Source: CAUZFZ01 sp963579025
Lineage (GTDB): Bacteria > Planctomycetota > Planctomycetia > Planctomycetales > Planctomycetaceae
Assembly (NCBI GenBank): GCA_963579025.1
Contig: CAUZFZ010000099.1
Span: 1 to 40,314, forward strand
Direction of reading: 5' to 3'
Length of the DNA: 40,314 nt
Part shown: positions 1-8,337 of the stretch, in pieces
How the letters are laid out: every line of letters begins with the position of its first letter
How positions within the stretch are numbered: position 1 is the first letter of the stretch
The notes under the pieces: model-generated
The model's database searches: none
What the model saw: only the letters and a program-made list of their open reading frames with translations
Told to the model about the DNA's origin: nothing
Position numbers and translations under genes: made by a program

Positions 1-117
1 AAAACCAAAGATGAACTAACAACGCTGGCGCATCGGAAACTAAAAAGCATGTCCAACGATCCAGGTTTGATCCGCGGATTGTACTTCCGATCCTATGTTG
101 CAGATTTTTTCAGATGA
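1..117 (+). CDS. C-terminal end of an unidentified protein (5' part outside window)
   Basis: Frame 1 is open from the first base and stops at TGA 115-117, giving 38 residues that end in YVADFFR. The composition is ordinary for a protein tail (charged and aromatic mix, no low complexity), but it is too short to assign a family. The next 145 bases before the LOG-family gene hold no convincing gene. Whether this is truly coding cannot be settled from this fragment alone. Confidence 0.4.
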   Translation, partial: KTKDELTTLAHRKLKSMSNDPGLIRGLYFRSYVADFFR

Positions 118-302
118 GCCATACTTCGTTCCTGCACCAATCCAGCCGCCGATTCATCCGTCTGACTCAAGGCGGCACGAGACTTCTCGTTGCCGCAAAT
201 GTTTTCCTTTCTGCGTGACATGCAAGGCTTGTAATTCAACAACCCAAATCGCGCAAGTTAACATTGTGTGAATATTTTTTCGGACACTATTGGGCACTGC
301 CA

Positions 303-1076
303 GTGGACGTTTCAGAAGCAACTGCCGAAGCAAAGCAGACACCGGACTTCGAGTTTCTCGACAGCTCCGTGCGACCGGGAACCGGCTTTCTGTATGAGGA
401 CCCCTGGCGAGTCTTCCGCATGCAGAGCGACACGATTCAGGGCAGCGACGTCATGGCCCGGGCACTCGAAGGCGTCCCACGATCGGTTGCCGTCTTCGGC
501 AGCGCTCGCCTTCCAGCAGACGATCCCGTCTGCACGCTGGCTCGCGAGACGTGCCGCCGTCTGGTCGAATGCGGATTTGCAACAATCACTGGCGGCGGAC
601 TCGGCATCATGGAAGCGGCCAACCACGGCGCCCGCGATGCCGGAACCCTGTCGATCGGTCTCAACATCGACCTGCCGCACGAACAGACGCTCAACGCGTA
701 CTGCGACGTGAGCTACACGTGCCGACACTTTTTCGTCCGCAAGATGCTGTTCGCGAAATATGCACGCGAGTTTCTGATCTTCGCCGGCGGCTACGGAACA
801 CTCGAGGAACTGTTCGAAGCCCTAACGCTGATCCAGACCGAACGCCTGGCAGGGTTCCCGGTAATTCTCATTGGGAGCGACTACTGGCGGCCGCTGGTGT
901 CCTGGTTGCAATCAACGATGTACGCCCGCGGGTGCATCTCGGAAGAAGACCTCAGCCGCTTCATTCTCGTCGACTTCCCGGAAGAAGTCGTGACTGCGCT
1001 GGAAGCCTGCCTCTCGGTAAACTGTGAGCGGGACACGACGCCCGCAACTCGCAAGGACGAGGTGGTCGATCTATAA
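303..1076 (+). CDS. LOG-family (TIGR00730 / lysine-decarboxylase-like) nucleotide 5'-monophosphate phosphoribohydrolase
   Basis: About 257 residues with the Rossmann-like LOG fold. Visible signatures are the phosphate-binding GGGLGIMEAANHGA (about residues 97-110) and AGGYGTLEE (about 161-169), the counterpart of the family's PGGxGTxxE motif with the first Pro replaced by Ala. An Arg-Lys pair in FFVRKMLF precedes it, as in family members. Characterised LOG proteins hydrolyse nucleoside 5'-monophosphates, including cytokinin precursors, to free base and ribose 5-phosphate; the natural substrate here is unknown. The start is uncertain. GTG 303 is chosen because residues encoded from TTG 264 look non-coding; ATG 420 would cut into the conserved lead-in (EDPWRVFRM). 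Downstream lies a P-type ATPase remnant that may once have been translationally coupled to this gene. Confidence 0.85.
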   Translation: MDVSEATAEAKQTPDFEFLDSSVRPGTGFLYEDPWRVFRMQSDTIQGSDVMARALEGVPRSVAVFGSARLPADDPVCTLARETCRRLVECGFATITGGGLGIMEAANHGARDAGTLSIGLNIDLPHEQTLNAYCDVSYTCRHFFVRKMLFAKYAREFLIFAGGYGTLEELFEALTLIQTERLAGFPVILIGSDYWRPLVSWLQSTMYARGCISEEDLSRFILVDFPEEVVTALEACLSVNCERDTTPATRKDEVVDL

Positions 1077-1078
1077 AT

Positions 1079-1294
1079 CGGGCACCCGAGACGAACTGGC
1101 ATACTCTTGATTCCTCGGCCATTCTCAACGACCTGGAATCAGACCCGAATTGTGGTCTGTCAGACCGTCAAGTCAGCGAACGTCTTGAGCATTACGGACT
1201 CAATGTGATTGTCGACACGGGTTCGCGCGGCCCCGTAGGGTCAAAAAAGTCTGCCGAACTCGAAGTCGTACTCAGCACTGCAAGCAGCGACTGA
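1079..1294 (+). pseudogene. N-terminal remnant of a P-type cation-transporting ATPase
   Basis: Frame 2 reads NWHTLDSSAILNDLESD, then GLSDRQVSERLEHYGLNVI. This matches the cation-transporter ATPase N-terminal domain (a W-H-x-L start, a GLS-x-x-x-V-x-x-R-L repeat and a YG-x-N end). Recognisable similarity stops near 1222, and the frame stops at TGA 1292-1294. No membrane or catalytic part follows, so at least about 800 residues are missing. There is no start codon in frame; an ATA at 1073-1075 overlaps the TAA stop of the LOG-family gene. If that ATA was once ATG, the LOG gene would have ended in TGA with an ATGA overlap. That last step is inference. Confidence 0.6.
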
Positions 1295-1548
1295 ACAATG
1301 TGGTGAGCTACTGCACTCACCACATCAAGAACTCCGTGGCCGAGGGCATGAACAGCAAGATCATGGCTATCAAACGCAGAGTCGGCGGATACCGTAATCG
1401 TGAAAACTTCAAAACAGCTATCTACTTTTACTGTGGCGGAATCAATCTCTACCCACGACAAACCCAGATGGACCACGTCTTGTCCGCTAACGCTACGTCC
1501 GTTTTCGCATTATTTCGTGTTTTTCGTGGACCAGAACAATGGCAGTAG
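1264..1548 (+). pseudogene. C-terminal remnant of an ISL3-type transposase
   Basis: Frame 1 from about 1279 to 1473 reads RLNNVVSYCTHHIKNSVAEG, then MNSKIMAIKRRVGGYRNREN and FKTAIYFYCGGINLYP. This is the characteristic end of DDE transposases of the ISL3 family: the final catalytic Glu region (N-x-x-AEGxNSKI), the GYRN-x-E-x-F segment and the CGGxxLYP end. Everything upstream of about 50 residues from the catalytic Glu is gone, and no terminal inverted repeat was recognised. The frame runs on to 1548 without resemblance to anything and overlaps the start of the E2 gene. It directly follows the ATPase remnant, so the two form one insertion/deletion scar. Confidence 0.65.
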
Positions 1549-2774
1549 AAATCACAATTCCTCGACTCGGCTGGAGTATGGACGAGGGGATCTTCGGTGA
1601 ATGGCTCATAGCCGATGGCGAGTTTGTCGAAGCCGGAGCAGCGATATTCACACTGGAAAGCGAAAAAGCTTTGCAGGAAGTCGAGTCCGTAGATGCGGGT
1701 ATCCTGAAGATTCTGTCCAGCGGGCCACGCGAAGGCGATACGGTCGCCGTGGGTACTCTGCTGGCCTACCTGCTTGAGGATGGAGAGCCTGTGCCAACAG
1801 GTACTGTAATTGAATCCGCCGGCGACGCGTCCGTCCCGTCAACGATCGACGAGGAGCCTCCCGCCGCATCCGCAACCACAGGATCAACCAGCACGCTGCC
1901 AGAGCAGGATGCGGCGAACGTGTCACGGCGCGAAGCGAATGGTCTGCCCGCCATTTCACCTCGCGCTGCGAGGCTCGCGCGTGAACTGGGGATTGACTGG
2001 TCCGGTTTGAACGGCAGCGGTCGAACGGGCCGCATACGCGAGTGTGACATCCGCGCAGCCGCATCACAGCGGACTGGTGAGGGACAGTCGGCAATAGGCA
2101 CTCGCATTGGAGCGACGCGGCGCATCATCGCGGAGAGGATGCTGGCGAGCGTCCGAGCCACGGCACCTGTCACGATTACGAAACGAGTTGATGCCACGCA
2201 CCTTGTCGGTCTGCGTGAACAATACAAAACCAGTGGTCATCAGCTCGTTCCGGCCTACCACGACATCATCGCGAAACTGACGGCGATCACGCTAAGGCAA
2301 TTCCCCGTGATGAATTGTCAGTGGACCGAGGATGGCTTGGTCCAACCGGACGGAATTCACATTGGTTTGGCCGTTGATACAGAAGCCGGCCTGCTGGTTC
2401 CCGTCATCCGCAATGCGGACCAGCTCGCGTTGCTGGACCTGGCAACGAAATCTCACCGCGTCATTGAACGGGCGCGTCAGCGAGCATGCACGGCAAGCGA
2501 ACTAAGCGGCGGAACATTCACGATTACAAGCCTTGGCCAGTTCGGCATCGAAACGTTTACTCCCATCATCAACACGCCGGAAACAGCCATCCTTGGCCTG
2601 GGTGCGATTCGCCGTGAAGCTGTGGTGCTCGATGACGACCGAATCGTCCCACGCGATCGGTTACCGCTGAGTCTGACCTTTGATCATCGCGTCACAGACG
2701 GCGCCCCTGCGGCCCGATTCCTGCAGCAGCTATGCATTGCGATCGAAAACCCCGGCGCTTGTCTGATCCAATAG
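1539..2774 (+). CDS. Dihydrolipoamide acyltransferase (E2) of a 2-oxoacid dehydrogenase-type complex
   Basis: 411 residues with the complete E2 layout. The lipoyl domain spans about 1-80, with K43 in LESEKALQEV as the lipoyl-lysine. A Pro/Ala/Thr-rich linker follows, then the peripheral-subunit (E3) binding domain at about 138-174 (ISPRAARLARELGI...GRTGRI). The trimer-forming acyltransferase domain covers about 185-411 and ends in DHRVTDGAPAARF, where H383 and D387 fit the HxxxDG catalytic motif. Such proteins move acyl groups from lipoamide to CoA inside pyruvate, 2-oxoglutarate, branched-chain or acetoin dehydrogenase complexes; which one cannot be read from this sequence. No E1 or E3 gene is present in the window. 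The gene begins just after a transposase scar, so neighbouring subunits may have been lost or lie elsewhere. The start ATG 1539 gives the lipoyl domain directly. Confidence 0.9.
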   Translation: MAVEITIPRLGWSMDEGIFGEWLIADGEFVEAGAAIFTLESEKALQEVESVDAGILKILSSGPREGDTVAVGTLLAYLLEDGEPVPTGTVIESAGDASVPSTIDEEPPAASATTGSTSTLPEQDAANVSRREANGLPAISPRAARLARELGIDWSGLNGSGRTGRIRECDIRAAASQRTGEGQSAIGTRIGATRRIIAERMLASVRATAPVTITKRVDATHLVGLREQYKTSGHQLVPAYHDIIAKLTAITLRQFPVMNCQWTEDGLVQPDGIHIGLAVDTEAGLLVPVIRNADQLALLDLATKSHRVIERARQRACTASELSGGTFTITSLGQFGIETFTPIINTPETAILGLGAIRREAVVLDDDRIVPRDRLPLSLTFDHRVTDGAPAARFLQQLCIAIENPGACLIQ

Positions 2775-2812
2775 ATCAGGTCGTCTGTCCTTGTACGTCG
2801 GCGTCGGGTTAA

Positions 2813-3952
2813 TCACTTCAACTCGCGGATGTAGAGATTTGCGAAGTTGATCGGGCCAGACGGTGACAATTGCAGTGGGCCACTTGCGGGAATGTCATCG
2901 TAGTCTCGCTCAATGACAGTCATTCCATTCAGAGTGACGTTCAGCCGTGTGCCCTGAAGCGTGCCCTCAAATCGGTTCCAGCCTGTCTTGCTGAACAGGT
3001 CTTTGTATGCCGGATCATCCGGTTTGAGTCCGATGTGAACATCGCTCGATCCTCGGAGTCGTATTTCAGCCGGGCCAGATTCTGCTTTGCGACGTACATC
3101 AACAACGAATCCGAAATCTCCGAATTCCTGCTCTGTCGTCAGGAGCGAATCGACTGCGTCCGATCCGGTATACGACAGGACCCAGTCATTCACTTTCCAT
3201 TTGTCGGTACCGGCCGTCTTCCACCCAGACAGGTCGACGCCGGAGTAGATGCTGCGGTAACCGCGGTTCGCGACCGCGACGTGCTCATCTTTGACAGCCG
3301 TCTCCGGCAACTCTTTGATCTTCAGATTTCGATAGTGGACGATGCCGCCTTCCGATTCCAGGCAGATGTATCCTTTGCTTGGGCTGCACCTTTTCCCACG
3401 TGTCACAACCTTGCCATTTACTGCCAGCGAAATCTGTCCCTGCCAGCACTCGATACGGTAGTGGTTCCATTCGGGACTGGGCTTTGAACGCTCTTCTGTC
3501 GGAAAGGCTCGACTGCCACCGCGCCCATTGATGGGTTCCATCTTCGCACCGTGAATCGGAAAGATGTCGCCGTGAGTCGTGTGGCCACGCGAGTTTCCAT
3601 ACGCGTTCTCAAGAACCTGCACCTCGATGCTGCGATGAAACGGAACACCCCGCGCCGTAATATCATCAGCCCAGACAAAGATGCCGGCGTTGCCCTTCGG
3701 CTTCATATGCCTCCATTCGACTTCCATGACAAAATTGTGATACATGCGAGTCGTTCTCAATTCACCAATCGGTTTGCCCGAGCAGACCAGCAAGCCGTCT
3801 TTGACAGTCCATGTCGACGGCGCTGTGTTGACTCGAACCCACCCGTCGAGGTTCTTGCCGTTAAACAGGGACTCGAACGCTGTGTCATCGGAACTGGCTG
3901 AGGCTCCGAAACAGGCCATAATAATCAGCGTCGCGGAAAGTCGGATCAACAT
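2813..3952 (-). CDS. Secreted protein with two DUF1080 (3-keto-disaccharide hydrolase-like) domains
   Basis: 379 residues from ATG 3952. This start gives a clean signal peptide (MLIRLSATLIIMACFGASA, cleavage near SA-SSDD); a longer frame to 4147 has no signal peptide at its start. The first DUF1080 domain (about 25-215) begins FESLFNGKNLDGW and contains the typical GNAGIFVWADD, SIEVQVLE, WNHYRIECWQGQISLAVNGK and GYICLESEGGIVHYRNLKIKEL. The second, shorter copy (about 235-379) begins YRSIYSGVDLSGWK and ends INFANLYIREL. DUF1080 is a concanavalin-like lectin/glucanase fold abundant in planctomycetes, and some members act on 3-keto-glycosides. The tandem arrangement suggests sugar binding or hydrolysis outside the cytoplasm. 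It is divergent from the MFS transporter gene. Confidence 0.85.
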   Translation of the reverse strand: MLIRLSATLIIMACFGASASSDDTAFESLFNGKNLDGWVRVNTAPSTWTVKDGLLVCSGKPIGELRTTRMYHNFVMEVEWRHMKPKGNAGIFVWADDITARGVPFHRSIEVQVLENAYGNSRGHTTHGDIFPIHGAKMEPINGRGGSRAFPTEERSKPSPEWNHYRIECWQGQISLAVNGKVVTRGKRCSPSKGYICLESEGGIVHYRNLKIKELPETAVKDEHVAVANRGYRSIYSGVDLSGWKTAGTDKWKVNDWVLSYTGSDAVDSLLTTEQEFGDFGFVVDVRRKAESGPAEIRLRGSSDVHIGLKPDDPAYKDLFSKTGWNRFEGTLQGTRLNVTLNGMTVIERDYDDIPASGPLQLSPSGPINFANLYIRELK

Positions 3953-4222
3953 GGCGAGTTCCCGGGGAGAGTGAATTGGCGATGGAGTGGCAACGGCCAA
4001 CCTGAAGCACGCAACTGCAGATCGAATCGCAGACAGTTCGTTTGCTTCAGAGCGCCAAACTATGACGCATCGACCATTCCGGCGACACTCGTCCGGCATT
4101 CGGACGGGCATGCTGGATTCTCTGTCACTGCCCGGCCATGCACTCAAAACCTGACACGGTCGCGTCTTCCCGCTACAACTGCACTCCCACCGACATCATC
4201 CCCACCCGCAGACAATACCAGC

Positions 4223-5437
4223 GTGACCGTGTCCTCGAGTCGCCTTTACAACCGCACCTTTGCGTTTGCCTTCTTCAGCCAGATCGGCTTCGTGCTGAGC
4301 AACACGCTGATGGCTCACTATGCGCGGTGGATCGACTTTCTGGGCGGTGACGTCAATCAGGTCGGCTGGATCATGGGAGCGGGCTCTATCATGGGCCTGG
4401 TGATGCGGCCCTGGATGGGTCAGTGGATCGATCGCATCGGCGCCCGCAACATGTGGCTGCTGGGGTACGCACTGTTTGCCATCGGTTCGTTACTGAACCT
4501 GGTTCTCACGGACCTGGGACCGATGATCTATGTGTGCCGGTCGTTTCTTGTACTCGGACCAGCGATCGTCTTCTCGGCGAGTCTCGCTTTCATCACGCAT
4601 CATGCACCGCCGGAGAGACGCACCGAAGCGATCGGGAGTCTGGGTGTCGCCGGCTTCACCGGGATGATCCTCGGTCCATTCCTGGGCGATGTGATTCTCG
4701 CGGGTGAGCGATCACACGCTTCGTTCGTGCTGCTGTTCACAACGGCGGCTGGCAGCCTGCTGCTCCCGGCCATCCTGCTCCTGTTTATCCAGCCGCTGCC
4801 GACCGAGGCGCGAGGTGCCTCGGTCGACATCAGGGAGTTTGTCCGCACATTGCGTCGTTACTGGCCCGGCACGATTTTCACCATCCAGGTAGTGTTTGGC
4901 CTGTGCATGACCGTTCCGTTCATTTTCCTCACAAAGTACATCGACGAGACCGGTATCCGGATTCCTGGTGTCTCCGAGGTGGGCCTGTTCTTTCTCTGCT
5001 ACGCCGGCTGGGGTTTGACCGTCCGCATCATTTCGCGCCGTATACCCGAGCGTCTGGGCCGCAGAAAAATGCTGCTGGTCGGCACGCTCATCATGGGAAT
5101 GGGTATGCTGCTGTTTCTGGTCGTGGATGCCGCCCATCCCTGGAGACTGGCCCTCCCGGCGCTGGTCTGCGGAACCGGACACGCGATGGTCTTCCATACA
5201 TCGACATCGCTGTTCATCGAGCCGTTCCCCAACGAGTCACGCGGTGCCGGCTCAGCCCTCTCGCTGATGGCTCTGGACGTTGGCATGATTGGCGGGGCAC
5301 CGCTCATGGGGATGATCGCTCAGCGATTCGGCTACAACGCGATGTTCCCGACGATTGCTGTCATGTGCTTCACCGCGGCGACTGTTTACGCCGTCGCCAG
5401 CATTCCCGTGTGGAGGCAGCGACTTCGCGAGGCGTGA
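4223..5437 (+). CDS. Major facilitator superfamily transporter
   Basis: About 404 residues, the usual MFS length, with about 12 hydrophobic helices. The loop between helices 2 and 3 has the MFS signature in GQWIDRIGARNMWLLGYA (G-x-x-x-D-R-x-G-x-R). The central cytoplasmic loop is short (about residues 195-210), and a second, degenerate copy of the motif, RRIPERLGRRKMLLVG, follows helix 8. This supports a two-fold pseudosymmetric permease in the inner membrane; the substrate is not evident. The open frame extends to 3971, but residues before VTVSSSRLYNRTFAF are Arg/Pro/Ser-rich, overlap the 5' end of the divergent DUF1080 gene and do not resemble an MFS N-terminus. GTG 4223 (or GTG 4229) is therefore preferred, with moderate certainty. 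Confidence 0.85.
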   Translation: MTVSSSRLYNRTFAFAFFSQIGFVLSNTLMAHYARWIDFLGGDVNQVGWIMGAGSIMGLVMRPWMGQWIDRIGARNMWLLGYALFAIGSLLNLVLTDLGPMIYVCRSFLVLGPAIVFSASLAFITHHAPPERRTEAIGSLGVAGFTGMILGPFLGDVILAGERSHASFVLLFTTAAGSLLLPAILLLFIQPLPTEARGASVDIREFVRTLRRYWPGTIFTIQVVFGLCMTVPFIFLTKYIDETGIRIPGVSEVGLFFLCYAGWGLTVRIISRRIPERLGRRKMLLVGTLIMGMGMLLFLVVDAAHPWRLALPALVCGTGHAMVFHTSTSLFIEPFPNESRGAGSALSLMALDVGMIGGAPLMGMIAQRFGYNAMFPTIAVMCFTAATVYAVASIPVWRQRLREA

Positions 5438-5519
5438 ACGAGTGCGTCTTGCAGCGCCCTGCCGCGTTGCTCATACTCGCCGCTGGAACTCACGTCCGGT
5501 TCTCACTGGAGAGAGACCG

Positions 5520-6389
5520 ATGCCTGTCACGCGATTCGTCATCCTCGCCTCGATGCTGTTGACACTCGAGCTGTCTGCGAACAACGCGACGGCTCAGACC
5601 ATGATCCAGACGACAGTCCCGCTGCAGTCCAACAGCGACAGTTTTTTTGAATCAAACAGCGTGGGCTGGAGCGTCCGCGGACGGAATTTCTTCGCCAGCT
5701 TCAATGCCCCCGCTCCGCCGCCCTTCGGTGGGTTCAATCCGAACGCAGGCCTGACCTCCGGGTTTGCATTCCGTCGCGGAGACTTCTCCGGCAATCTGAA
5801 CTTCAACTTCTCGCAGGGATATTCACGGACCAGTACGACTGTGGCCCCAACGGTCATGTCGCTTAATGGTTATCCGTCGAACTTCTTCGCCGGGACCGTG
5901 CGGCCATTCGTTGCTTCCGTAGTGCCGACGATCGGCGGAGGCGGGCCATTCTTTTCTGTCCCGAGCGGGAACATCGTGCGGGGACAGGGACCCGCCTACC
6001 GACTCAGCCAGTTGCAGGAGCGACTCGCGGAAGGGCGCAGGACTGAACCGTCCAGCCGAACCGACCGTACCGAACCCGAGCCGGCACCACGACGGGAACT
6101 CGACACCGCGAGTCGGGCAGCCGCGGCCTTTGGTTTCTTTCAGGGATCGGGTTCAAGACCAGCTTCAGATTCACCGCCACGTTCAACAACGACGTCGCGG
6201 CAGTCTGCATCGCCACCACCTATCAGCGGCGAGCCAAAATCACTCGCCGACCTGTACTTCCGCAAGGGGCTTGAAGCGGAAGCCCGTTCGAGAACAACCG
6301 CCCGAATGTACTACCGCATGGCATTCCAGCGGGCGACCGGTGATCTCCGTCTCCGAATCGACCGTCGCCTGAAAGCCATCGGCCGCTAA
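5520..6389 (+). CDS. Exported planctomycete protein of unknown function
   Basis: 289 residues from ATG 5520, preceded by a strong ribosome binding site (GGAGAG, 8 bases upstream). A signal peptide is visible (MPVTRFVILASMLLTLELSA...ATAQ). The mature part starts with a Phe/Gly/Asn/Ser-rich region (about 25-165: FFESNSVGW, FGGFNPNAGL, GNLNFNFSQGYSRTSTT, NFFAGTVRPFV). Its alternating pattern would suit a beta-sheet or outer-envelope protein. A charged, Pro/Ser/Arg-rich, probably disordered segment follows (about 185-235), then a helical end from about 240 (SLADLYFRKGLEAEARS...) resembling a single TPR-like hairpin. No catalytic motif is seen. It follows the MFS gene by 82 bases on the same strand. 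Function not recognised. Confidence 0.7.
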   Translation: MPVTRFVILASMLLTLELSANNATAQTMIQTTVPLQSNSDSFFESNSVGWSVRGRNFFASFNAPAPPPFGGFNPNAGLTSGFAFRRGDFSGNLNFNFSQGYSRTSTTVAPTVMSLNGYPSNFFAGTVRPFVASVVPTIGGGGPFFSVPSGNIVRGQGPAYRLSQLQERLAEGRRTEPSSRTDRTEPEPAPRRELDTASRAAAAFGFFQGSGSRPASDSPPRSTTTSRQSASPPPISGEPKSLADLYFRKGLEAEARSRTTARMYYRMAFQRATGDLRLRIDRRLKAIGR

Positions 6390-6704
6390 GGCGACCCATC
6401 GAGGACGCCACGTTCTTCTGGATGAAGAGCGGAACCGACGCCTCATCGAACGTGCCGCAGGACGGCCCGTCTTCGACAACTCCTCAGGATGCCCTGACTG
6501 CGCTCTACGTCCATCGGGCGTCTGGAAACTCTCACGCGCTGCATGCTCGGTAATCGCCGAAGTGCGCTGCGTCCTTGCGGTCACGTATCCTTGCTGACGT
6601 TGCGGGTTGCGGTATTGTCCACGTCCATCACGGTATAAGTCACCTGTTGGCTCACAGTGGACGCAGCACCTGGTTTTCCAAACTTTCAGAGGTTGATTCA
6701 CGCC
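6390..6704. other. 315-base intergenic region without a recognised gene
   Basis: I see no coding region, hairpin terminator or repeat here. Near its 3' half the sequence GGTATAAG (about 6630-6637) resembles a -10-like box. A similar CGGTATAA occurs 42 bases upstream of the paralogous esterase gene starting at 20762, so it may belong to a promoter for the downstream esterase block. This is weak evidence. Confidence 0.4.
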
Positions 6705-8249
6705 ATGAAACGACAAACACGCTGGATGCTTGCAATTCTGGTTTGGATCACCGTACCCGCGCTTGCGCCGGCCGATGTCCGTTTGCCGGCGGTGATCGGC
6801 GATCACATGGTGCTCCAACAGGACAAGCCGCTGCCTGTTTGGGGTTGGGCGGATCCAGGTGAAGAGGTGACTGTCACACTGGGCGCCAACAATGCCAGCA
6901 CGAAAGCCGACCAGCAGGGAGCATGGCGAGTGACCATGGCTCCGATTGAGGCGAGCGCCGATCCGGTGGAAATGACCGTCGCGGGCAAAAACACAATCAA
7001 GCTCACCGACATTCTCGTCGGTGAAGTCTGGGTGGGCTCGGGGCAATCGAATATGCAGTGGTCAGTTCAGGCGTCGAACGACGCTGAGAAGGAAATCGCG
7101 GCGGCCGTTCACCCCGAAATCCGGCTGTTCCTCGTGCCGCTGGTTCCGTCTGGTTCGCCCGCGAGCGACGTGGATGCCCGCTGGGTCGTCTGCACTCCGG
7201 AAACGATCTCGTCTTTTTCGGCCGTGTTGTACTACTTCGGTCGCACGCTGCACTCAGAGTTGAAGCAGCCCGTTGGATTGATCGCCACCTCGTGGGGCGG
7301 CACGCGGATCGAACCCTGGATTCCGCCGGCGGGTTACGCTTCGCAACCCGAATTGAAACAGGATCTGGCCGATCTGGAAAACTCAAAACGCGGCTACAGC
7401 GAATTACTCGAAACCAGAATCGACGACCTGGAACGCTGGGTCCGAACCGCCCGAGCAGCTAAGGCGGCCGGCACGCCAATTCCCACACCACCCGCGATTC
7501 CGAATCATCCGCTCAACAGCAACGGCGCCCCCACCGGCCTGTACAACGGGATGGTGCACGCGCTCGTGCCGCTGGCGATCCGAGGTGCGATCTGGTACCA
7601 GGGCGAATCGAACGTCGGAATGGGCAAGAAGTATCATGTCCTGATGAAGGCATTGATTGATGGCTGGCGAAAGGTCTGGGACCAGGACGCATTCCCGTTC
7701 CTGTTCGTTCAACTGGCTCCCTACAGCTACGGTGGAAACGTCACCCGACTGCCGGAAATCTGGGAAGCCCAGGCAGCGACGCTTGCAGTTCCCAATACGG
7801 GTATGGCGGTCATCCACGACATCGGTAATACCAGAAACATCCACCCAACTAACAAGCAGGAGGTCGGTCGCCGTCTGGCGTTGTGGGCGTTAGCCAGGAC
7901 CTATGGCCAGAGCGACCTGGAATACTCCGGTCCGTTGTTCGCATCGATGGAAGTGGTCATCGACGATGCAGACATCACGTTCAAACACGGTCGAGGTCTG
8001 AGATCGAGTGATCGCAAGCCGCTCACCTGGTTTACCATTGCCGGCAAGGACAAGAAATTCTATCCGGCCGAGGCGACGATTTCTGGCGACCGAGTGATCG
8101 TTCGTTCGAGCAAGGTTTCCCAACCGGTGGCGGTTCGCTTCGCCTGGCACCAGCTCGCCGAACCGAATCTGGTCAACGCCGCCGGGCTGCCCGCCTCGCC
8201 ATTTCGCACAGACAACTGGTCAGACACCGCGATACCGCTTAGTCCGTGA
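6705..8249 (+). CDS. Secreted sialate O-acetylesterase-type SGNH hydrolase
   Basis: 514 residues from ATG 6705, with a signal peptide (MKRQTRWMLAILVWITVPALAPA). The N-terminal beta-sandwich starts ADVRLPAVIGDHMVLQQD, typical of sialate O-acetylesterases. The SGNH domain has the nucleophile block GSGQSNMQW (Ser115), an oxyanion-type block IWYQGESN, and the Asp/His block HDIGNTRNIHPTNKQEVGRRLA. The C-terminal beta region ends near WSDTAIPLSP. The family removes O-acetyl groups from sialic acids and other acetylated sugars outside the cytoplasm, so likely substrates are acetylated polysaccharides. An AGAGG element lies 13 bases before the start. It is the first gene of a block with two serine hydrolases and a glycosidase-like protein. 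A paralogue lies at 20762. Confidence 0.88.
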   Translation: MKRQTRWMLAILVWITVPALAPADVRLPAVIGDHMVLQQDKPLPVWGWADPGEEVTVTLGANNASTKADQQGAWRVTMAPIEASADPVEMTVAGKNTIKLTDILVGEVWVGSGQSNMQWSVQASNDAEKEIAAAVHPEIRLFLVPLVPSGSPASDVDARWVVCTPETISSFSAVLYYFGRTLHSELKQPVGLIATSWGGTRIEPWIPPAGYASQPELKQDLADLENSKRGYSELLETRIDDLERWVRTARAAKAAGTPIPTPPAIPNHPLNSNGAPTGLYNGMVHALVPLAIRGAIWYQGESNVGMGKKYHVLMKALIDGWRKVWDQDAFPFLFVQLAPYSYGGNVTRLPEIWEAQAATLAVPNTGMAVIHDIGNTRNIHPTNKQEVGRRLALWALARTYGQSDLEYSGPLFASMEVVIDDADITFKHGRGLRSSDRKPLTWFTIAGKDKKFYPAEATISGDRVIVRSSKVSQPVAVRFAWHQLAEPNLVNAAGLPASPFRTDNWSDTAIPLSP

Positions 8250-8337
8250 ACGGATTGACAAACCAAAGCGGAGACGACGTCCGACCTGGTCGATGGTCGA
8301 TCAGCTCGGACCTGACGAGGCTGAAAGACGTGCTCGC

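Noticed and set aside
3971..4222. N-terminal 84-residue extension of the MFS transporter
   Set aside because: Low-complexity, not membrane-like, overlaps the start of the divergent DUF1080 gene; a start near 4223 gives a normal MFS protein.
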